Assembly: GCA_014529385.2 (NCBI GenBank)
Contig: CM043955.1
Coordinates: forward strand, 148,567,640 to 148,631,639
Reading direction: 5' to 3'
DNA length: 64,000 nt
Origin: Adiantum capillus-veneris
Taxonomy: Eukaryota; Streptophyta; Polypodiopsida; Polypodiales; Pteridaceae
Positions 55,179 through 64,000 of the stretch are shown here, one piece after another; the first letter of the stretch is position 1; every line of letters begins with the position of its first letter. The notes under the pieces are model-generated. The model did not search any database. It was given only the letters and a program-made list of their open reading frames with translations, and was not told the origin of the DNA. The translations under genes and the position numbers were made by a program.

Positions 55179-56024
55179 CTATAATGTTTGTTTTACAACA
55201 ATTGCACGTTGCTCTACAGAATTAAAATTGAGAGCACTTTGCTCGTTAGTTTTGTTAACACTTTGTTTATCAGTAGAATTCATTGCACTTTGCATACCAT
55301 TACTAGAATTCACCGCACTTTGCTCTTGAGAATTCAGAAGACTTGGAGACAAGTAGTAACACAAAAAGACTTCATCTATTAAATCTGATTTCTGGAAAAT
55401 AGAAAGCGTGGCTGTACATATAAGAGGTGCAGATTGTATATTTTTCTCACCAAGCAAAAGCACATGTTTACCATTGGCCATAAAGGATAAGGAGTTCTGT
55501 TCATAACTAGTGTGCAATGTGTTTCTTAAACCATGCAGCCACTCCCATCCTAAAACTACATCAGCACGGTCCATGTTCATAACTTGGAAGTCAAGGGTCA
55601 TCGTATAATCTTGAACAATAAGCTCAACCCCTTGAACTATCGTGTCCCATACTTCTTTATCATTCCCAGAAATCTGCTCCACCACATACTTGTGAGAGCA
55701 GGGAGTTTGTGTAAGCGTCAATTTCTTGACTAGCTTATAGTTCAAGAAGTTATGAGTTGCACCATCATCCACTAAAATACGAACACGTTGTCCGTTAATA
55801 GTGCCATGCATGCGAATCAAATCATGGGGGCCAAAGGTGGGCTGCCACATTGAAGCAGGCACACAACACTTGTGCTTTTCTTCTATATTAAGAACCTCTA
55901 CAACACAATATTTAGGAGATGAATCTAATGTGAGGTGTTGCACCCTATGCATGGCCTTTTCTTTGCCTTGCAAAAGAGGACAATCTTTCTTGTTATGTCG
56001 GTCCGAAAGACATCTAAAACACAA
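55179..56024 (-). pseudogene. Gag knuckle and protease of the chromovirus
   Basis: 281 codons. A canonical CX2CX4HX4C knuckle at residues 2-15 (CFRCLSDRHNKKDC). Protease VRILVDDGATHNFLN at about residue 85 (DDGA; DSG(A/S) is usual) and VVLGWEWLHGL at about 158, the second-half motif of chromovirus proteases. The C-terminal 60 residues are asparagine/serine-rich repeats around EQSA (SQEQSAVNSS, NGMQSAMNST, NEQSALNF). Confidence 0.82.
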
Positions 56025-56862
56025 ATTGTGTTTCTCTGCACGCTCAAAATCAGGAGTGCTGAGAGACCCACGTGAAGTATCTCGTGATTGCTTAGGCTTC
56101 TTAGCCTCTTGTGGGTGTGGAGAGGTAGATTGTCTCTTATTCCTCTTGGAACGTGTGTGAGATCTACCTCACCATTGGCTCTTAGCCACATTGCTGAGAG
56201 GCCAGACATGCGGCATGCATCCCATGCTAGCCAATTCTTATCTTCTTCATTGGAGTCCAAAAACTCTTTGGAGAAAGAAGCTTGAAACATAGCCCAAGAT
56301 GGAGGTCGAGCATCTATTGGAAATGTCATCCACCACTTAAAGGCCTTGCCTTTAAGAGATAGACTTGTTTCCACAACCGTGTTTATATCCGAGGTGTGTC
56401 TCAATCGATGAATATCACTCCATTTGTGTAAGAACATATTGACCGCATCCTTGTTGCGATCACGCTCTTCCCCGTGAAATTCAGGAATGGCGATATTCTT
56501 AAGTACTGCATTGCTACCTTCTGCATCTTCTTCTGCAGCACTTGTCTCTTGGACTCCTTGAGTTGTGCGACTTGGTTCCCTTGAACCATTCCACTTGTGG
56601 CTCCTTGAGTCATCTGTGAATTCATAACTTTCACAAGTAACTCTGTAAGATTGGTAACATCTGCATTGAGTGAAGAGAGGTTGCTTTCAAGTACCCTTTG
56701 GTGATGTTCCAAAGTCTTGAAAGAAGTCATATCTACAAGCCCATGATCTCCTAGATCATCATCATCATGCATATTAGTGTCAGCAGCACCCATGGTGCCC
56801 TGATTTTGATCTACGTGCTCAAAATCAAACGTGTGTGTAGGTGAAGTATCCTCACTAGCCAT
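55925..56862 (-). pseudogene. gag (capsid) of the chromovirus
   Basis: ATG at 56862 (MASEDTSPTHTFDFEHVDQN). The frame is acidic and then predicted helical, to about 56450. After a shift, 56437-56160 gives the capsid blocks TVVETSLSLKGKAFKWWMTF and SFSKEFLDSNEEDKNWLAW. The sequence then passes a second shift before the knuckle frame at 56024. The order and the KAFKWW(M) block are typical of plant gypsy gag. Confidence 0.78.
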
Positions 56863-57020
56863 GGTAAACGCGCACTAATGCAAAGAGAGAAAAAAAAATG
56901 ACAACTTGTACCTTGAGAAATTGAAGTCTTTGTGTTTTGTATGCTCCGTGTTTTGTGTTGCATACGAATCTCGCCTTGCGGGAATTTGAGTGCTTCACTT
57001 GTCGTTCGTTGTAAGAACAC

Positions 57021-57597
57021 CTTTGATGATTCTTAACAAAAACCAGTCGTTTTTGTGAAGGCTTTTGTTCACTTTGAAGCTACCTCCTTGAGGAAAAAAG
57101 AATTTTTGGAGGAAAACTTGCCTTCCTCCAAGCAGTGAAAAGGAAGGGTGAAGCTACTTCCTTGAAGTTTGAAGCTTTTCCTTTACTTCTAGTTTTCTTT
57201 CAACACAAGTAGGCTATCTTTCCTTATTATAAAAAGGGTCAATAGCTTGATGGTAAAGTATTGGCCTCTTACCCTCTTGGGGTAGGTTCAACCCTCCTTC
57301 ATGCAAGGGTTAAGCGGGCATTCATGTGCGCGGAGCCAATGGCACCAACAGAAGCCTTCGGAGCCTCGGTGTTGTCGAGTTGCCAATCGAGTTTGCCTTG
57401 GTCGTCCGCCTTGGTCGTGCACTATGGATGGCGTAAATGAGGCGGCCGCGGTCGGCTGTCGCTATCCACGTGCTGCACACTAGAAAGCATGTCTATCTTC
57501 TTTTTTTGCACGGCGGAAACGTCGTTGTCTATGGAACGTGGGAGAGAAGCAGAGCGTCGCACACACATGCAACCCGCTTTTTTCCTCCTCCCAAAAA
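57021..57597. other. Chromovirus leader with tRNA-like segment and GC-rich stretch
   Basis: Between the primer site and gag. 57238-57300 (plus strand) carries an A-box-like tagcttgatggtaaag and a B-box-like ggttcaaccctcc about 35 bases on, the layout of a tRNA-derived SINE head. 57301-57560 is clearly richer in G and C than its surroundings (gaggcggccgcggtcgg at about 57440) and may be foreign. No protein is recognised in it. Confidence 0.5.
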
Positions 57598-57611
57598 CAT
57601 CTCGGATACCA
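57598..57611 (-). promoter_or_regulatory. Primer-binding site of the chromovirus
   Basis: Element strand TGGTATCCGAGATG starts one base inside the 5' LTR. It is close to TGGTATCAGAGC, the initiator methionine tRNA site. Confidence 0.8.
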
Positions 57612-57612
57612 G

Positions 57613-57735
57613 TGAAAGGGCAGTGGTAATGCTTGTGCTAGTCTCCACCCAATCGTGCTATCTTATAGCCTCCCTCTAGCGTACACACTGTCCGGCCGTG
57701 TCGGTGGCCTTGCCCATAGGACCCATGTCCTTACA
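57613..57735 (-). repeat. 5' LTR (123 bp) of the chromovirus
   Basis: Plus strand tgaaagggcagtgg to tgtccttaca, followed at once by LINE sequence (agaatggtgaactg). It pairs with 52120-52241. Confidence 0.88.
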
Positions 57736-58770
57736 AGAATGGTGAACTGTATCTTTATGCTAGGCAAAGATGCATGGTCCAGAGTTTTGAAATGGGAACA
57801 TATCTTGTAAGGTGCCTGTGGGATAGTCTGTTAGGTAAGGGTGTCCTCTTAGTCCTCTTTTATTTGCAGTGGCTACACATTCTTTTTTCTCTTATTTAGA
57901 TTCCTTGGTGAGTCAAAAGGTGATCAGGGTCTATTCATTGGTGCTTGTCAGCTGGTGGGTCTGGGCTTTGCTAATGAAACTTTTATGTTTCTTATAGCAT
58001 ATAAAATGATAATCACTAGATGCATGACTGCATTGGGCAAATTTTCTGTTGCTTTTGGTCCGCAAATTAACATGTTGAAGTCTGCACTTACAGACATTTC
58101 AGTTGTGAATTTCCATGCATTAATTTGGAGGGAAAAGAGGCTGCCCAAAGGCCATATTTTCAGGCATTTTGGCTACCGTGTGTGGATGTGTCCCGAGTTG
58201 ATCTTCAAAAGTGGGTCTTAAAAAGAGTTTACCATAAAGTGGCATCATGGCATTGTGAGGTGTGGCCTTTGCATGCTAGAATGAGGATAGTTCAGCAAAT
58301 TCTCATGCCTTATCTATTGTTCTTTTTGCCTGCATTCCTTGGTCTCAAAAGAATCTGCAAAAATTTAACTCTATCATGAACATGTGTGTTTGGAGATGTA
58401 AGAAGCCTTCATCTGTGTGGGTGTCTTGGGAAGTTATGGAAAAGCCTAAAAGTATAGGGGGTTGTGGGATCCTTAATCTGGGTGTTCATGCTTTGGCCAA
58501 AAGAGCTACATTTATTTAATTCATCTTTGAAGCCCAGCATGCATGGGCTGTTTGTCTTTGGTCTTTGGTCAGGTCTACCCTTATCAAAACTGGTTTTCAC
58601 ATCTCTAATATGCTTGTATGCTCATGGAAGTTGGTTTTTAGATTTTTGATATGGCAAGGAAGAATGAAATATATGGGGAACTCTTTATCTGTTGAAAATA
58701 TATTCTGGAGCTTTGTGTTTAAAGTTCCACCTGCTAAATGTTTGGGACAAAATGCCCTTTCTTTAGTTTA
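57736..58770 (+). pseudogene. LINE reverse transcriptase, second part
   Basis: NGELYLYARQ at 57738 is followed, in another frame, by SVR-stop-GCPLSPLLFAVATHSFF (about 57828-57890) and GLGFANETFMFLIA (about 57960). That is the GCPLSP block, but the catalytic (Y/F)ADD is altered to FANE. 57980-58770 is the decayed thumb and connection (ISVVNFHALIWREKRLPKGH, WHHGIVRCGLCMLE). Stops are frequent. The non-canonical FANE region supports loss of RT activity. Confidence 0.7.
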
Positions 58771-59122
58771 AAAAGGGCATTTGCTTCATCGATCGAGTTG
58801 TGGACTCTGACTCTAGGTTTAAAGCTTTTTGATAGCTAAAAGACACTTCCAGTTGTAGTATGGCTTCAGGATTCCATGGAGTTGACTCTATGATTTTGTT
58901 AACCATCCTCAAGTGCCAATAAATGTGGATGAGCAGGAGAGATTCAGAGACTGGTCCTTTCCAGACACTCATAAGAATTGGTGGATAGCTCAGACTAGAG
59001 ACTTTTACAGGGAACTCTTCCTCCAGATTTTATTCATGACACATTGTAATAAAATATGGCATGTAAATTATGACTCAGTATGGTGGTGTCAGACCTTTAC
59101 TAGAATCTAAAATTTTAAAATT
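58771..59122 (+). pseudogene. Degraded LINE C-terminal connection
   Basis: No frame stays open here, but the segment continues LINE sequence between the RT and the zinc knuckle domain. It is assigned by position only. Confidence 0.4.
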
Positions 59123-59572
59123 ATGTATATATTGCAAGTGTTTTGGTGGAGATGCCTGGTTGGGGGTCTACCAACTGCTGATGTTATGTTGAAAAAAGAG
59201 CTAGGAAGTGGGAAGTGTCCCAGATGTGGGAAATTGGAAAATGTTAGACATCTGTTTTGGTATTGCCCTGTTGTGGCTGAGTGGTGGAATTGGGCCAGAT
59301 ACTGGTGGTCAGTCACGTGGGGAGTCAAAGTTACCAAATTTAAGGGTCTATTTGGATTATTTTCTTCTAAGAATGATGCTAAAGCTTTTTGTCTGTCAAT
59401 TAATGTATGGTTCATGTGGTTCATTTTGGATATGAGAAATAAAGCAATGTATGAACATGCTCTTTTGTATGTTGCTTCATTTCCTACACATCTTATAAAG
59501 ATCATAGTCTGTTTGGCTAATGAGGACCTCAGGCAGAGGTGCATCAAGATAGCGAGAGATGTAAATATATAA
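59123..59572 (+). pseudogene. LINE C-terminal zinc domain (zf-RVT type)
   Basis: 149 codons, stop-free. FWWRCLVGGLPTADVMLKKE is followed by CPRCGKLENVRHLFWYC, a CX2C...HX4C finger typical of the zf-RVT domain of plant LINEs, then WWNWARYWW and a helical tail. The LINE ends shortly after at about 59580 in a GA array (59586-59611). Confidence 0.82.
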
Positions 59573-59580
59573 CATAATTT

Positions 59581-59890
59581 CCACGAAGAGAGAGAGAGAG
59601 AGAGACAGAGAGGAGAGTGCTCATCTAGCAGTGAAATAAAGAAATAATCTGTAAATTTACTTCATTGACTTTTATAGTTACGCATTCTATTTATTTGTTA
59701 TTTAACTTTAAATTGATGGCGCTCATTGCTCGTGAGTCCTATTGTCATTGCGTCACCATCCATTGCCAAAGATTCTCTTGGGCATTGGATGCATGATATG
59801 ATTGGGATCGATGAGCATTGGACACTTTGGTAATATGGCACTTAAGAGTGATGTTGCCACGAGATCTTTCTCTTGCTTTACCCGCCTCCA
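59581..59890. other. GA array, then no gene recognised
   Basis: 59586-59611 is a GA array after the LINE end. The rest is non-coding with no recognised repeat family. Confidence 0.5.
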
Positions 59891-60296
59891 CACTATCTCG
59901 CACGGGCATGCTCAAATGGATCGATGGCTGAGGTGATCTGGGCCGTCGGATGCGCATTTGGTAAATTCAAAGCGTTTGGTAATTTCGAGAAGAAAAGTAA
60001 ATTTGGGCAGGCTTGTAAATTAGTGTCTATCCGCACCCCATGTCTCGAACCCCAGACCTCCCCACCACGAGCCATGTGCACTAACCACTACACCCTCATG
60101 CGTATGTTGAAATATAGGAGATTCGAGTATGTCATATTGTAAATGTGGGCCGATCAGTAAATTTGGGGCAAATTTGTAAATTCGGGAAAATTGGTAAATT
60201 CGGGGCAACCTCAATTCTGACGGTCCATAATTGATGCGCATCGCCTTTTCCTCCTCCACCATTGATCCCATTTGACCATGCCCGTGTGAGATAGTG
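59891..60296. mobile_element. MITE-like element I with 37-bp terminal inverted repeats
   Basis: 59891-59927 (cactatctcgcacgggcatg and onward) and 60259-60296 are inverted copies with three mismatches and a one-base offset. The ends read CACTA...TAGTG, as in CACTA-type elements, but no clear 3-bp target duplication is seen (cca and atg). About 406 bases, non-coding. Inner sequence shows repeated ggtaaatt(c/t) words. A tRNA-like segment lies inside at 60041-60101. Confidence 0.75.
60041..60101 (-). repeat. tRNA-like (SINE head) segment inside MITE I
   Basis: The minus strand has an A-box-like gtagtggttagtgcac and, about 30 bases later, a B-box-like ggggttcgagaca. This pattern is a pol III internal promoter. 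Its place inside a TIR element suggests a SINE inserted in the MITE or acquired by it. Confidence 0.55.
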
Positions 60297-60446
60297 ATGA
60301 AGACCTACCCGTGAGAGCATGATAAAATTGATTAAATATCTCAGGCAATGCATTGCTCTTGGTTGGCCCCAACCATGGGATCCCAACCATGGGATCAATG
60401 GCTCTTGTGCAAAATCAAGGGCATTCGCAGATCTCTTCCGTCGATG

Positions 60447-60486
60447 CATAAAAACTAAACTCGGGATCCCGAGTTTAGTTTTTATG
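60447..60486. repeat. Perfect 40-bp palindrome in MITE II
   Basis: Exactly self-complementary around ggatcc (centre 60466/60467) without a loop. An imperfect copy lies at about 60498-60533 and a perfect 32-bp copy at 60702-60733. Extruded cruciforms or short hairpin RNA could form. Confidence 0.93.
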
Positions 60487-60596
60487 GTGGGGTCCACAAA
60501 AACTTAACTCAGGATCCCAAGTTTAGTTTTTATGTTGAAATATATTGTTTTGAGTTTAAGCTTATGAAAAAACACATCTATTTCAAGAAAGCGCAC

Positions 60597-60656
60597 GTAG
60601 GCGTGATGGTTAAGCCCCCGGAATCTCAAGCTAGTGGTGAGGGTTCAAATCTAGGC
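60597..60656 (+). repeat. tRNA-like (SINE head) segment in MITE II
   Basis: A-box-like gcgtgatggttaag and B-box-like gggttcaaatct separated by about 35 bases, pol III promoter pattern. It falls between the second and third palindrome copies. Confidence 0.5.
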
Positions 60657-60701
60657 TGGGGAAGCGCGGGCATCCCGAGATTAGCCCCCTTGTGGCCGGT
60701 A

Positions 60702-60733
60702 AAAACTAAACTCGGGATCCCGAGTTTAGTTTT
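60702..60733. repeat. Perfect 32-bp palindrome, second copy
   Basis: Same core as the palindrome at 60447-60486 (aaaactaaactcgggatccc and its complement), with identical inner 32 bases. Confidence 0.93.
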
Positions 60734-60799
60734 AACAGATCGATGGTCCAGATTGATCTTTCACTTGGGACCATTGATCCCATGGTTGGGACCCCGTGG

Positions 60800-61560
60800 C
60801 ATTTAAAGGGGAGGTTGTCCCACCTCTATGATGTGTATGCTTGAAATAAATGTTTTTGTCTTGATAATGAGAGTGCTCCATTCCTTGGGTACTTCATAGC
60901 ACTAGTGACCCATAAATTTCAAGGAACTAGGGTCCGTTTGTGTGTGAAGGATGTGCCGCAAACAAGAAAAAATCTACTATTTGCACTATTGAAGTTAAGC
61001 ACAAACCTAAAGATTTTTTATGATGTAGTGTGTGACCTACGTGTCTCCCCATGCATCTGCCATATGCTTGGTGAAAGCAAAGTGTAAATGTGAACACAAT
61101 TTGAGAGGGATGCATGTCAAGGAGCAACTTCCAATCTGGGTCCTCCTTATCACAAAAGGGCATGGCCCTCTGATCACAACTCATAATAACATTGAACCAT
61201 TGCATGATATTCTTAAGAGGAGGATTATGACCATGAGTTGTCTATGTGGAGGTAGTTCCACCTTGTTGCATCTTGCCTTGCATTTTTGTAGCTTTGCCTT
61301 TTGGGGCCTTTCCCTTTCCCTTACTAGCCTTGAGGTCAGCAACATCGGTGTCAATGAGCACCTGTGAATGATAGCAATACATGGAAGGAAATAGAGTATC
61401 TACATCACCCCTTGCATCCCAACACACACTTTAGATTCTTTAGTCCCCCCCTAGTGCCACTCAATGTTGTAAGTGCCATATCTTGGCACATATAATCTTT
61501 GACCATATTGTTGGAGCGCAATGATGCTTGGGATATGTTTGCAATCCAAAAACCACTCTA
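60800..61560. other. Unassigned, weak coding-like pieces
   Basis: The minus strand 61205-60927 (92 codons, MQWFNVIMSCDQRAMPFCDK) and 61427-61242, with a GKGKAPKGKATKMQGK lysine/glycine stretch, might be remnants of a gene. A candidate acceptor (ttcacag) precedes the latter at about 61365. No family is recognised and stops separate the pieces. Confidence 0.25.
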
Positions 61561-63110
61561 AGATATCAACTTGTGTGGAAATTCTGCTATGACAGACCAC
61601 GAAGTACTTTTGTCACATTGCACGCCAAAGTATTCTTCCTTCTGTGTTTGTCCTTCTTCAAGTGGTTCTAAAATCTTACCCTCCAAGGCTCTATTCATCA
61701 AAGTTACTGACTCTCTGCAAACCATGCCCTTTTACTACCCACCACTCATCCAACTTAAGCACAAAGATGGCCTTCCTTATGAATTCTTCAATAATGAGCC
61801 CATAGACATGATTTGTTTCCCTCTTCAATGGCTCCATATTTGCATAAATTGTTGAAAGTTTTGTACTAAAAGAAATGAAAGGGAAGCATAGGCATTGCTT
61901 CTTCCACCAACTTAAAACCACCAAACTTAGAGGTAATGTCACGGATGCCATAGTAATGTTGTACGATGTTGTAGAAGCCATCGAACCTCACAACCCTCCT
62001 CTAGTTGATGAGCCAAAAGACATGGAAACTGACACTGTCAAGGGGGTCGAGGAGGACCTCTTGGAGTACGACAAAGATGGTCATAACCTAGTAGACCCTA
62101 CCAACCTCCTATCAGGCATGAATCTCTCCAACGAGACATTTTTAATATTTTGTTGCCAAATTGACCACCTTAGAGAAGGTACAGGCCGATATAGTCAGGA
62201 TGCTATAGGGAATCTTTACACATTTTAAATGCTTTGATGGGTACTTTGGCTAGCACTCCCCTCCCTCATAGTAGGCAAGCTCCTGTGGTGCAGGTTGCTC
62301 GTGGTCATGGGAGGATAGGCCAATCGCCTATAGGGCCATCCACAAAGATAGCCTCATTTCTTATAATAAAGGACTTAAAGCCACCTAGTTTGGAGGCAAG
62401 GAAAAGGAGCAAAACAAGGATTCTATGAATATGTTCCTTGCAAAATGGTCAATTTTGCATGCATGACATCAATAGTATAGTCAGGTGCAGCCCCTAGAGG
62501 CTAGCCTCTCGTGATCAACAAAGCATACAAATGTTGGACAAGTTTGACCACTCATCCTATCACTTGGACGGAGTTTGAAACACTGTTTTAAAAACAAAAT
62601 TTTGTCTATTAATGAGGCAGAGAGAACCTTGGAGTTATGAGGCAAGTGCTCGATGGAAAACAAGTCCACAACTAAGTGCATCTCATACTATAGGGAGATA
62701 GTGCTAAAGTCAAAAGGAATTGTTGCATCCAAGATGCTACGAAGCTTTAAGAGAGGCCTCATGGATTACTACCTTGAGTACATTGAGCCTCTTTAGCCAA
62801 AGGACTTATCCAAGGAAATCAAGTATGCATAGATATATAATGACATTAAGTCCCATGGTGCATGAGATGGTGTTGATAGGACTGAGGGTAAAGAGAGAAG
62901 GGTAGCTCCATCAGCAATGTAGGACTACAAGGCTTTGCTTGAATTTTAGGAAATGCACGTGACTAGGGAAGATGTTATCTAGGCAGGGAGTGGCTGTATA
63001 ACTTGAGCCCTAGTCTAGCTTGGAGTTGTTTGCATAATACGCTACAGATTTTTGCATAATACGTTATAGTTCTAGCATGGAGGTAGGGTCATTATGAGGG
63101 TTCAAGCCAA
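61561..63110. other. Unassigned, decayed coding-like DNA
   Basis: Plus-strand frames at 61571-61855, 61875-62228 (VTDAIVMLYDVVEAIEPHNP, acidic) and 62234-62428 are open but resemble nothing I know. At 62620-63000 a broken plus-strand frame reads CISYYREIVLKSKGIVASKM, LMDYYLEYIEPL and similar, which may be a gag-like or host-gene remnant. No start, splice pattern or domain could be secured. Confidence 0.25.
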
Positions 63111-63345
63111 CTACCTGAACACCCATTAATAACCCAACAATTGACTACTAACTTATTATCTTATTCTTTGGTATAATAAAAGAATAAGGAGCAGTGAGCA
63201 TAACTCTCACTCTGTGCTCCACCACATAGCTCTGTTTCTCTCTTCTTCTTTTTCTTCCTCATCGCACTTGCACTTGCACTTGCTCATGCACTCACACTCA
63301 CACACACCACCATGCACCTCACAACTGGTATAGGTTAGAGTGGAA
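63111..63345 (+). repeat. Possible LTR end with primer site
   Basis: AT-rich sequence with gtataataaaagaataagg (about 63171) is followed by a CT-rich and CA-rich stretch. Then cacctcacaactggtatagg (about 63313-63332) resembles an LTR end followed by a TGGTAT primer site, as in the copia copies here. No partner LTR lies in the window. Confidence 0.35.
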
Positions 63346-64000
63346 GCTTGGAGGAGAGCTGGAGTCACCTCAAAGAGGTAGAGAAGTAGGTTGCTCAGAT
63401 TTTGGCAGCTTGCCACCAATCTGGTATTTTGGCCATAACTTGAGCTAGGAAGCTCCAATTTCAAAAAGTGTTTTATCTGCATGTAGCTTGCTTCAAGTTG
63501 CACAACTTGTTAGATGAACTTGAGAGCTGATTTGGAGTGCTATTGTGTCACAATAAAAGAATATAGAGCTTGACCTATGAAGCTTAGAGCTAGAGCTTGA
63601 AAGTTGAAGTTTGTGATTGAGGAGCTTGAAGGGCCTGGGACGATAGTCTAGATCAGCCCACACACAACTTGGTAGCTAATCTGTGTAGCAGAGAGGGTAC
63701 ACTTGAACCCATGTACATTTTTGGCTACCCAGAGGTAGCCCACAGCTTGCACACATAGGTAGAGAGAGAGTTTGTTTGGGCATAGTGATGGAAAGAGGTG
63801 TTTGATCACTCTCGTAGAGGAAGATACAGTGCTTAGAGCAGCCACACACATCAGATCAAAGGATTTTGGATCAGCCCATAGGTGTCAGTATGTCTAGTAT
63901 GTGTGCTCGATTTTAAATAGTGTAGAGCTGGAATTTCACTACGATGCTCACAGCCTCACACTTTTGGTGAAGTAAAAGAAGTAGCCGAACATGCATTGCA
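63346..64000. other. No gene recognised
   Basis: Non-coding with many gagctt/aagctt-like words (ttgagctaggaagct, tagagcttga). If the LTR call at 63111-63345 is right, this would be the leader of an element running out of the window. Confidence 0.4.

Larger units (their letters stand above)
52120..57735 (-). mobile_element. Chromovirus (Ty3/gypsy with chromodomain) with very short LTRs
   Basis: Minus-strand order: 5' LTR (57735-57613), primer site TGGTATCC, leader, gag, protease, RT, RNase H, integrase, chromodomain, an 18-base G run as polypurine tract, 3' LTR (52241-52120). Both LTRs are about 122 bases. The protein order and chromodomain place it among plant chromoviruses (Reina-like is my best guess). 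The 5' flank on the left is confused by the inverted LTR piece, so no clean target duplication is visible (aggag and agaat). Frame breaks in pol show it is defective. Confidence 0.88.
49810..59580 (+). mobile_element. Decayed L1-type LINE, split by a chromovirus
   Basis: The left part 49810-52046 holds an ORF1-like remnant, endonuclease and the first RT blocks. The right part 57736-59580 holds the remaining RT blocks and a C-terminal zinc knuckle domain. The RT pattern breaks just after GFSPRIV at 52046 and resumes with NGEL near 57738. Frame breaks are frequent. The two-part structure is explained by the insertion of 52120-57735. Confidence 0.82.
60382..60790. mobile_element. MITE-like element II with 20-bp perfect terminal inverted repeats
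   Basis: 60382-60401 (cccaaccatgggatcaatgg) and 60771-60790 are exact inverse complements. About 409 bases, non-coding. The TIR core gggatcaatgg also occurs at the inner side of the MITE I repeats, so the two elements are related. It contains three copies of a long palindromic motif. Confidence 0.7.

Noticed and set aside
57238-57300. tRNA gene
   Set aside because: A- and B-box-like words are present but the arms do not pair as a cloverleaf; the same holds for 27040-27115, 60041-60101 and 60597-60656. SINE heads fit better.
59891-60296. Autonomous CACTA element because of CACTA/TAGTG ends
   Set aside because: It is only about 400 bases, non-coding and has no clear 3-bp target duplication; at most a non-autonomous derivative.

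Overview
The window looks like nuclear intergenic DNA of a land plant, probably one with a large, repeat-rich genome. Nearly every supported coding region belongs to a plant-type transposable element: Ty3/gypsy (three lineages), Ty1/copia, LINE and CACTA. The CACTA transposase has short GT-AG introns, and the one recognisable host-derived fragment is a plant-specific heavy-metal-associated isoprenylated protein (HIPP). AG/CT, CA and GATA arrays are abundant. A fern or another large-genome plant would fit, but the species cannot be fixed from the sequence. I see no intact host gene, rRNA, true tRNA or CRISPR array.

Layout. 1-8440: a decayed Ty3/gypsy element (A, plus strand) with an extra retropepsin-like frame after integrase. 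8490-10375: a truncated minus-strand copia copy with its LTR. 10376-15320: mostly unrecognised DNA with a gypsy gag-protease remnant and tandem repeats. 15405-18240: a minus-strand LINE with an 897-codon open frame. 18240-19151: small repeats.

19152-49744 is a four-level nest. A gypsy element related to A (element II) is split at its gag zinc knuckle by a Ty1/copia element (21609-47510, near-match 5-bp target duplication). That copia is split 13 codons before its pol stop by a CACTA transposon (26327-46670, target duplication CTC). The CACTA is split in the last exon of its transposase by a minus-strand Tat/Ogre-like gypsy element (32017-44181, target duplication GTAT). Each junction closes in frame when the insert is removed on paper. 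LTR divergence agrees with the order: the inner gypsy LTRs are nearly identical, the outer copia LTRs clearly diverged.

49810-59580 is a second nest: a decayed LINE split by a minus-strand chromovirus (52120-57735) with unusually short LTRs of about 122 bp. 59891-60790 holds two inverted-repeat (MITE-like) elements, one with a perfect 40-bp palindrome, plus tRNA-like SINE heads. 60800-64000 holds weak coding-like remnants and a possible LTR end.

Most notable: the Tat-like element has two pairs of related leader ORFs before gag; element A has a duplicated integrase zinc-binding module and a second retropepsin-like domain; the CACTA carries a HIPP fragment between 45-bp direct repeats, an intact second gene, and a striking inverted array of subterminal motifs.
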